Positions 56,546 through 64,000 of a DNA stretch of 64,000 nucleotides are shown one piece after another. This DNA is from Chaetoderma sp. LZ-2023a (taxonomy: Eukaryota; Mollusca; Caudofoveata; Chaetodermatida; Chaetodermatidae): NCBI GenBank assembly GCA_034401795.1, contig CM067374.1:95788446-95852445 (forward strand). Direction: 5' to 3'. How positions within the stretch are numbered: the first letter of the stretch is position 1; the number at the start of each line of letters is the position of its first letter. The translations under genes and the position numbers were made by a program. The notes under the pieces were generated by a model. That model was not told the origin of the DNA. It worked only from the letters and a program-made list of their open reading frames with translations, and did not search any database.

Positions 56546-56641
56546 ACATCTGGTAAGTATTAAGAATTCTCGTAGAAACAAAAGTGGATGCTTTTTTTAT
56601 TCTACTTTGAATAATACTTACCAGATGTACTATTATGATAA
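56546..56641 (-). repeat. internal complementary region of DIRS B2
   Basis: Complements both outer ends as in B1, with TTC at 56600-56602 at the meeting point. A few mismatches against the ends (TTTTTTTATTC for TTTTTTGATTC) indicate decay since insertion. Confidence 0.9.
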
Positions 56642-57222
56642 ACTCCGGATTTCAACAGCCAAGAAATACCGGCGGGTGAGGCTCGAACCAGCACTCATCA
56701 ACCATCCAACAGAGGTTGTGAAGAGACTAGAACCCTGGCATACGCTAAACTTCCATGGTCTAGACTGCGCTTCTCCCCCCACCTCTTGTCCGCACAAAAT
56801 CCAGAGGGCTGTTGAAAAAAGGGGATGCAACACCCACCAGACCCGTGTCAGCCCCAAGTCTCAGCTAGGGCAGTCCAGTAGAGTGCAAAGAAGCTACTAC
56901 AACTTCTAATTTTGAAAAAATATCAGTATATCGATTAAGTTTTCAAATTGGAATGAGTCTAATGTCTGTCTGAGAGAATAAGTATACTCTTACACCAGAC
57001 TATTTACCTAAGCAGTCTGGTATTTCGACTGTAAGTAAATTTTTATTATTATTATTAGTCACTTAATTAATGTAAACACTCACCATTTTGAGTGCTTGTT
57101 CTTTCTTGATCATCCCAGGAGCTCGGCCCAATCCACGGTCGTTCACTGGTCATGTGCATGGCTCTTGCTCAGTGCAGGAGGAAATAACTTGCGATGTTTG
57201 TGAAATAGTGGTCGGATGTGGC

Positions 57223-58247
57223 TTAACTAAGGTTCAACAAATTGGCGACGGCTACCGGATTAAGTGCGCTGGAGATGTCGCGAAGGTAGAAATCGGTAAA
57301 TGACGACTCGGCATGCCATTGTGCTACAGACATCACCTCCTCTAATGAGACACCCTTAAAAAGGACCGATGATGCTGCTAATGCTCGGACCTGATGGGCG
57401 TTCGCACAATCAATCTGTTTCCTGTAGCAATTTTCTGCGACATCTGAATAGGATCAACTATCCAACGAGAAATAATATCTTTCGAGGCGCGCAAATGAGG
57501 AGCTTTGAGACATAACCACAGAGATTTCGGGTCATCTCTCCACTCCTCAGTACGTTTCTTATACATTTTCAGACATCTGACAAGACACCAAGCAGAAGAG
57601 TTTGGGTCATGTCTAATTAAACTTGGCAAATTGATCGGTTGACCTGGATATTTAAGTGAATGATTCTTTGCCAGGAAACAAAGACATGGAAGTAGTCTTA
57701 AACCTTCACCCGTGACGACAAAACGGTCTTGCTCGGCAGATAGTGCATGAATCTCGCTTCTCCTTCTCGCCGATGCTGCTGCAACCAAGAAAACTGATTT
57801 AATAGTTAACAGTTTAATATCTATCGACCTAATCGGTTCAAAGGGAGCATGCCCTAAAACCTGTAGAACAAGAGAGAGATTCCATGCTGGGATAGGAATT
57901 GGCTGTCTATGTCGCAGATTGCTCATTCCTTTAATAACCTCATTTAAAGTGTCATTCTCCACTCCTTCAATGGCCAGACTGGGAACGACTGAAGCTAATG
58001 CAGACTTATATGCTGCTAGGGTTGAAGGTACAAGTTTTTCAACTTCGTATAAATGACAGATAAAATCTACTACGTGTTGAACAGATGCAGACAAGGGATT
58101 AATATCTCTTCCCTGACACCATTCTGCAAATTTGTTGATTCCATAATTATATGTTTTGGTGGTTAACCCTCTTCTGGCTGAAGCGACAAACTTCGCTGCT
58201 TGCTCAGAAAAGCCACCCTCAATTGCACGCTGCTTGACAACATCCAT
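57223..58247 (-). pseudogene. tyrosine recombinase of DIRS B2 (1-bp frameshift)
   Basis: From ATG 58247 (MDVVKQRAIEGGFSEQAAKF) the frame is open to about 57425, including AAASARRRSEIHALSAEQDR. A one-base loss (CTGTTTCCTG where B1 has TTGCTTTCCTG) then shifts it. The remaining part encodes HQVRA, MSVAQWHAESSFTDFYLRD and ends at TAA 57223. At the site of the B1 stop codon this copy reads KMYKKRTEEW, which shows the ancestral sequence there. Confidence 0.9.
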
Positions 58248-60123
58248 GCAGTCAATTTGAACATTTCCGGTCTGTCGTGAACACACAGACCCTTGTTCTG
58301 AGTGATTAGATCCCTTCGGTCTGGAAGAGGGATTGGATTGCAGACCAGACGGTCCAGCAGATCCGTAAACCATGATCGGCCTGGCCAATGAGGGGCGATC
58401 AGTAGTACTTGGCATACTCCCTCTCTTATCTTTGCCAGAACTTTCGGGATGAGAATCGTTGGATGATACGCATACTCGTACATTCCTTTCCAACTTATCG
58501 CCAGTGCGTCTACTGCCAAGGCTAGTGGGTCCGGTGACACGTATGTGACCATCTTTGCGTTTAGTTTCATCGCAAACAGATCTACATTTGGTTTGCCCCA
58601 ATGTTTGAATAGAACCTCCGCTACGATTGGTTGAGCTGCCATCCGTCAGACGACAAACCATCCTTCGACTGAGCGCATCTGCTAGGATGTTCAGTCTTCC
58701 TGGAATGTGTGATGCCCGAAGAATAATATTCCTCTCTTCACACCACAGCAGAAGGTTCCAAATCATCATGCACAACTCTGGTGACCTCGTCCCGCCTTGG
58801 CGGCTCAAATAAGACACCACTGTTGAGTTGTCAGTCCTTATTAGGACAATCTTGTTTCGGATTAAATTCTCGAATTTTCGAAGTGCTAATACCACCGCTA
58901 ATAATTGGAGAACATTGATATGTTTCTGCGCATTGGTCCGATCCCATTCCTGACACTGATCGATTGTCCAATACCACTCCCCAACCCATCGTCGATGCAT
59001 CTGTAAAGATGGACATCTGTGGTTGAGGAGGATGTAGAGGAACACCTCGCAGGAGATTCTGTTCTGATAACCACCACTGAAGATGGAATACCAATGGTTC
59101 TTTTACTGGAATTCTCAGAAATAACGGATCCGTTATCTGAGATCAGAACGACATTAAATACATCTGAATCGGCCTGCGCCTGAGTGCCGCATAAGAAACC
59201 ACTTTCTCCAGAGACACTAGTAAACCCAGTATTCTGAGAAATTGGCGCGCCGTCAGATAGGCTCCTAGAGAAACTGACTCCAGAACTGCAATCAGGCTCT
59301 TGACTCTGATCTCCGCCGGAAAAGCTACGCCGTCCCTGAGATTGAAAAATATTCCCAGATACACTAACTCCTGGGATGGAGTCAATTCTGATTTCGCTAG
59401 ATTCACAATCCATCCTAGATCCTTTAGCAAGGCTAGGACTACCTGAAGATTGTTGCGCAGAGTGACTGGATTCCCCGCCTTCAGCAGCCAGTCGTCTATG
59501 TAAGTATAAACAGCTATGTTTCTCCTGCGAAGATAAGAAGTCATGGCGAGGACCACTTTGGTGAAGACCCTCGGTGCTGTGGTCAAGCCGAATGGAAGCG
59601 CATTGAATTCCCAAACATTGTCTTGGAACGCAAAGCGAAGGTATTTCTGAAAAGGAATTGACATTGGAATATGAAGATATGCATCCTTCAGATCTATCGA
59701 CACTGCCCACATGCCTTTCCTCAACCCCAACATCACTGCCACTACAGTCTCCATCTGAAACCTTGGTGACAGAATAAACTTGTTTAACGGTTTGAGATTG
59801 AGAATCGGTCTCCACCCTCCGGTGCGTTTCGGAACGAGGAACATCATCGAATAGAAGCCTGGGGATGACTGATTGCGGACTAAGTGAATCGCATTCTTCC
59901 GCTGAAGACTTTCGATTTCTGAGCAAATGGCCTCCAGACGATCGGATTCCCTTGGAACGGGAGTCCAGACTGGAGTCGATGTTAACGGAACTAACGATTG
60001 ACGGATGAGCCAGTCCGGTTCGTAGCCGTTTCTTAACCACTGACAGACTAAACAATCTTGCACGACCTGTTCCGACTGGTTTGAGAACAGTTGAAGTCTG
60101 CCTCCGACAGAAGGAATCTGCAC
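58163..60123 (-). pseudogene. RT / RNase H / methyltransferase-like gene of DIRS B2 (degenerate)
   Basis: The RT frame from about 60123 is open through SIDLKDAYLHIP, FNALPFGLTTAPRVF and TYIDDWLL to a stop at 59143 (after RPIQMYLMSF). RNase H follows, split over two frames near 58930-58990 (IFTDAS in one; LQLLAVVLAL, RTDNST, ADALSRR in the other). Near 58640 the frame returns for the methyltransferase-like region (NVDLFAMKLNAK, LALAVDALAISW, PTILIPKVL), with a small in-frame deletion in YVSPDP. LPFGLTTAP shows what the 1-bp deletion in B1 removed. Confidence 0.87.
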
Positions 60124-60362
60124 GCAATTCGTGATCGATAGTGCACGAGACGACGTTAATTAGCCTAGGTGAAGATCCTCGACTCCCCTCATTCCCGGTG
60201 ATACCGGAGCAGATCCCACCGGAAACCCGTCAGGACCGTCCCCCACGGCCACCCCGTGGTTTCTTGGCAAACGACGGTCAGGAAACGCCACCACGGCTAT
60301 CCTTACGGTAGCCGCCACAACCCAAACCGCCACCCTTCCTATCCTCCTCATACGGCCTCTTA

Positions 60363-60949
60363 TTAGAGGACTTGTATGAGGAAGAACGACCAGACCTTGC
60401 GAAGCGGATGCCCGATGGGTGATCTTTGGCGCTGCCTCTGCTGCTCCTGTCGGTGCTGCTTGTAGGACTGCTGCGGCTGAGTCCTTTTCGTCGACTTCCA
60501 CGATTTGCCGACTACTTCTTGTTCCGCAACCATTGATGTGACCTTGGATAAACACGACTCCAACGGCAGCACGGGCTGAACAGAATCCGGATGGAAGATG
60601 CCCGACGGAACGTCAACATTACCACCCGGCTGGCAAACCTGTAGGAGAACCTTGGGATGTACCAGGTACATTGTACAGCCATCGCGTCAAGATCTGGCAT
60701 GCCGGAATCCTCCATGAGCAAAAGCTCCTCCTCCTCTGCCGTCGGCTCTTGAGCCAACGCAACAGGAGGTACAAGTGCAACACCCTCCGCAGCACTGGCC
60801 GGACCACCAAAAGGTAGTCCTGCATCAGACTGCATCGACGGGATCGTGGATTGCAGGGACTCAAACATGGCTTTAAACTGGGCCGCCCATACACCCAAAG
60901 CCGAGTCCATTCTCTTATTCAGGTGCTCCTCCAAAAATGCGAGTGACAA
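60363..60949 (-). pseudogene. gag remnant of DIRS B2 (internal deletions)
   Basis: Pieces of family B gag: NKRMDSALGVWAAQFKAM and EEELLLMEDSGMPD in one frame, NVDVPSGIFHPDSVQPVLP in another. The latter jumps directly to KVTSMVAEQEVVGKSWKSTK, omitting several hundred residues present in B1. The N-terminal Cys/His cluster is also missing. Non-functional. Confidence 0.85.
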
Positions 60950-61437
60950 TTACTAAACATGGCTTGGTAATTAACCAACCGTTAAAATAACCAAGAAAAA
61001 CGTTCCGATCGCTACAAACACCTCCATCAATGAAGTGAACGCTAAAGATCGGCACAATTAGAGTGCACAGACACGCCAAGCCGAAGGCAAACATAGCTCA
61101 TGGGCACCGCCATCTTGGCTAAGAGCGCATCCATCTTGGAAGGAACCGAGTCGCAAGAGAAATTAACCGAGTACCCGCATAATGCTTAAACAGTTAAGGG
61201 TACCAGAGCGACTCCAACAATGGCTACCATTTAAAAATAATGTGCCAATTTAAGGAAAATTCCATCATTCATTACAGCACGAATGTATAAATTCTAGATT
61301 GATACAACCTGCCCCTGAGATGATTTTCCTTTCTCTTCGATGATGCCATCAAAGGATAGCTTCAACAACGCTGAATACTGTTAAATTGTACAAATATTAA
61401 GAGCTCAAACACATCCGACTTTCAGAAGTCAGCAAAA

Positions 61438-61602
61438 TAGACGAATCTGACTGTGATTGGGAATTGACTCGGTACCTGGGGCTATGGTAATTCCCGGACA
61501 CAGGATGGGCAGGAGAGTGCGGAGTTTTAATTGTTTATTTTGAGCTAGACTAGACAATAGACATTCTCATAACAGTACATCTGGTAAGTATTATTCGAAG
61601 TA
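61438..61602 (-). repeat. 5' inverted terminal repeat of DIRS B2
   Basis: Matches 43299-43470 with a short deletion (CAGGATGGGCAGGAGAG for CAGTAGGGGCAGGACCAGGAGAG). It ends TTCGAAGTA before GAA at 61603. Confidence 0.9.
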
Positions 61603-61635
61603 GAAACCAGTATACCGCCCAGCCCTACTACCATC

Positions 61636-64000
61636 AATCTGGTAGGTGATGTTCAACTACCCTGCATCATCATCTACTACGGCATCAGCTACTTCATCAT
61701 CCACTTGTGCTGCTTAGGGAACAAATGTGGGGTGGAAAGAAAGTAAACAGGTGTTATTTTGAAACTAAATACATATTATTACAGGACAGGATGGAAAGAA
61801 AAAATAATTAAAAATTAATATATTAGAATCCATGCACGCGGCTGATGTAACAACAATAAGGGAGATAAATCTGGATAGTTTATTTCGATTGTCACTAATC
61901 TATCGGGAGTAATCGCCCGTATTATTGACACATCGAAATGACTGCGGTTTCTAGTTGCTAATTAAAATGTGTTCATCTTATCTTTGTGGATGCATAATGT
62001 CACTATGTACATCGAATATATGGTTATGACATGAGATGTGGTGTTTATTATTGCTGTGAATTTGCGTAATAATAGGTGATATGAGATGCGGGTTAAGAAT
62101 GTTCGTGTAATGAATTGGCATGCGGAAGTCGAAACCATGTAGGCCTACTGATCCGGCGCATCGGAAGTACCAAACTGAAACATATATTACAGTTACATTT
62201 TCTGACTTATATACAATTTCAAGCGCACGCACGCTCGCTCTCACGCATACACACGCGTAGGCACCGGCACATGAATTATTATATTTTTACAATATGTGAT
62301 GCGGTGTCTGTTCATCTTATAAGCAGATGCCTATATATGATTATGATAACAATATGCGTTGTATGAGTGTTTATTATTGTTGCGAGAGAGAGAGAGAGAG
62401 AGAGAGAGGGTGTGTGTGGAATTTTCAACAAACCATATTTGATACAAACCTTTGCGTTGAGCATTCTAATTCTTATTGAGTCGCATAGAAATGTTTTTTG
62501 AGAACCAACAACCACTCAACTGTTCCACTAAATTTAAGAACTGCCCGAATTTATCATATGTCCTAAAATCATGTTGCTTCCTCACGTAAACATGTTTTAG
62601 TGGTCCACCATTAGGTAGGTTATCCTATAAACAGGGTTTGTACACCTTTCAGTATTTGAAATCCCATGACTTTTCCATGACTAAAATTTAAAAATTCCAT
62701 GACCTCCAAGAATCAATAGCTAGGTCAGACAGTCAAATTTACTTCAAAATGTTAAACAGCACATAGTGAATCATATGGAATTCACTTTATCTAGGGCAAA
62801 GGGTCAACATGTGAGAATTTCCGGCACATTTTTAATAAAATCTGAGGTTTTCACATAAAAAGTTGATGAATAAAAATTCTGAATGGAAGTTCTAGAGCCT
62901 ATGATCATACATGTAGCATCCTTTCTGCGTAACTTGGTTGAAATCGGTCAAAATGGTAAGAAGCCGTATGACCATTTCTAGTAAATTCTTTACAAAATCT
63001 AAGATTTTGACCCAAAAATTGCCCATTAATCCTTTAACACTCATATCAGCGAAAGATGGCTTCTGTAGTGGTCTTGAGAAATGTTCATTTGCCGACCAAG
63101 AGAAGACTATTGTTGAACATTTTCCTAAAATAGTCTTCACTTGGTCTATAAATTGATAGTTTCTTTGAAATTTTTTTTTTTAACAAATTTAAGGCTTAAA
63201 GGCTAGACTTCTCTTTGGCCAAGGTGTTCAAGAAAAAATTGAAATCCATTCCTTGAAATCTTTACTTTCACGAATATATTGCACACTAATAGATAAAACG
63301 TAGGGAAAATATGAGCCAAAAGAGCCGTATACAGGTATATAACACACACTCATAGTTCAGAAATATTGCAAATCATATTTTTCCGATTAACGAAAATTGG
63401 TAACTTTACCGTTAGATTCAAAATAATAATAATCGCCTATTGGCTAAATATCTGGTTATTTTATACTTTAACCGTAATAGAACGCATAAAACCATCTTTG
63501 AGCGAGAAATACATTCAATATTCTGGGGAACCCCCATATGCTAGTGAAAGCGAGATATCAGCGCCATCTAATTATCATAATGTAACCAATTCGGCCGGGA
63601 TGAAATCGCCTAAGGGAACAAGAATCTTGCCAATAAATATACTGCTGAATACATACGCTGAGTAGGAAATAGTTAATTTATTGCTCAAATTGTTTTAAAA
63701 ACATCTATTTATTATTAATTTGGGATATTGGCATTCGCGGCGTTACAAACCTGTTTTTATTTGGGAGGCCTCCTTCCAGTCCAGATATAGTTCAGTGGAA
63801 TTCCTCCAATCACAAAAGAGTTCAATTTGGCCTTCCAACATAAGAAGCGATCTAACCTATTTTAATTCTTACGTAGCTTTGGGTCATTTTATGTTGGTCG
63901 GACATATAATTTTGATAATGAATGAAATCATGTGATCGCAGCGATAAAGAAATGAAATGTGTAGTTCCGAGCTTTATTTCCTCCTTTTACATTTGTATGC
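61636..64000. other. right end of the window, no gene recognised
   Basis: AT-rich sequence with no coding signal. It holds a (GA)n run at about 62383-62408 and an H2-type foldback at about 63040-63160 (GTCTTGAGAAATGTTCATTT, AAGAGAAGACTATT and complements). A segment around 63840-63900 (ACATAAGAAGCGA) recurs near 55668. Confidence 0.5.
62383..62408. repeat. (GA)n microsatellite
   Basis: About 13 GA units followed by a short GT run. Confidence 0.95.

Larger units (their letters stand above)
56276..61602 (-). mobile_element. DIRS retrotransposon B2 (family B), inserted in a hAT-like element
   Basis: GAA at 56273-56275 and 61603-61605; outer ends TCAAAAAAGCATCC and TTCGAAGTA are the same as in B1. 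It is shorter than B1 by about 1.4 kb because most of gag is deleted. RT has a stop and two frameshifts; the recombinase has one frameshift. ITRs and ICR are intact in layout, so it could in principle be mobilised in trans. Confidence 0.94.
54711..61627. mobile_element. hAT-like non-autonomous transposon, split by DIRS B2
   Basis: Ends TAGGGCTGGGCGG (54711) and CCGCCCAGCCCTA (61627) are inverted repeats, and CTACCATC flanks the element on both sides (54703-54710 and 61628-61635), an 8-bp target duplication as made by hAT transposases. Without DIRS B2 the element is about 1.59 kb. No transposase frame was recognised inside it. Confidence 0.88.

Overview
Animal (metazoan) nuclear DNA: AT-rich, intron-containing, with (TA)n microsatellites, DIRS-type retrotransposons, Tc1/hAT DNA transposons and many foldback repeats. 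The repeat style suggests an aquatic invertebrate, perhaps a mollusc or another lophotrochozoan; that placement is inference only.

Host gene. One host gene is supported: a kexin/furin-type proprotein convertase (PCSK family) on the minus strand. Ten coding exons run from 48443 (signal peptide) to 7108 (end of the catalytic domain). They were found by protein motifs, splice sites and matching codon phase; most are too small or too split to stand out as open frames. Together they encode about 508 residues with the Asp/His/Asn/Ser catalytic set intact. The P domain must lie beyond the left edge, and the 5' UTR exon was not located.

Mobile elements. Four minus-strand copies of DIRS elements (tyrosine-recombinase retrotransposons) of two families are assembled as five. 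Family A: A0 (1-5610, cut by the window edge), A1 (17783-24816) and A2 (26029-32727). Family B: B1 (36727-43470, in intron 4) and B2 (56276-61602, upstream of the gene). Each codes for Gag, RT-RNase H with a methyltransferase-like region, and a tyrosine recombinase. The terminal structure can be read in full: inverted terminal repeats plus an internal complementary region, with a GAA trinucleotide as junction in family B. The elements are nested: A1 sits in a plus-strand Tc1 transposon (16842-33445) in intron 5, B1 sits in the arm of a foldback repeat, and B2 sits in a hAT-like element (54711-61627) that has a clear 8-bp target duplication.

Assembly warning. A1 and A2 are almost certainly one locus assembled twice. 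The 500-N gap (25513-26012) has a 16-17 base tag on each side that is reverse complementary and absent from the matching copy, and about 7.4 kb repeats across it with only small, mostly homopolymer indels seen.

The rest is intron and intergenic DNA filled with two families of hairpin repeats, older TIR elements, a 161-bp tandem repeat and microsatellites, two of which lie within 20 bp of PCSK splice sites.
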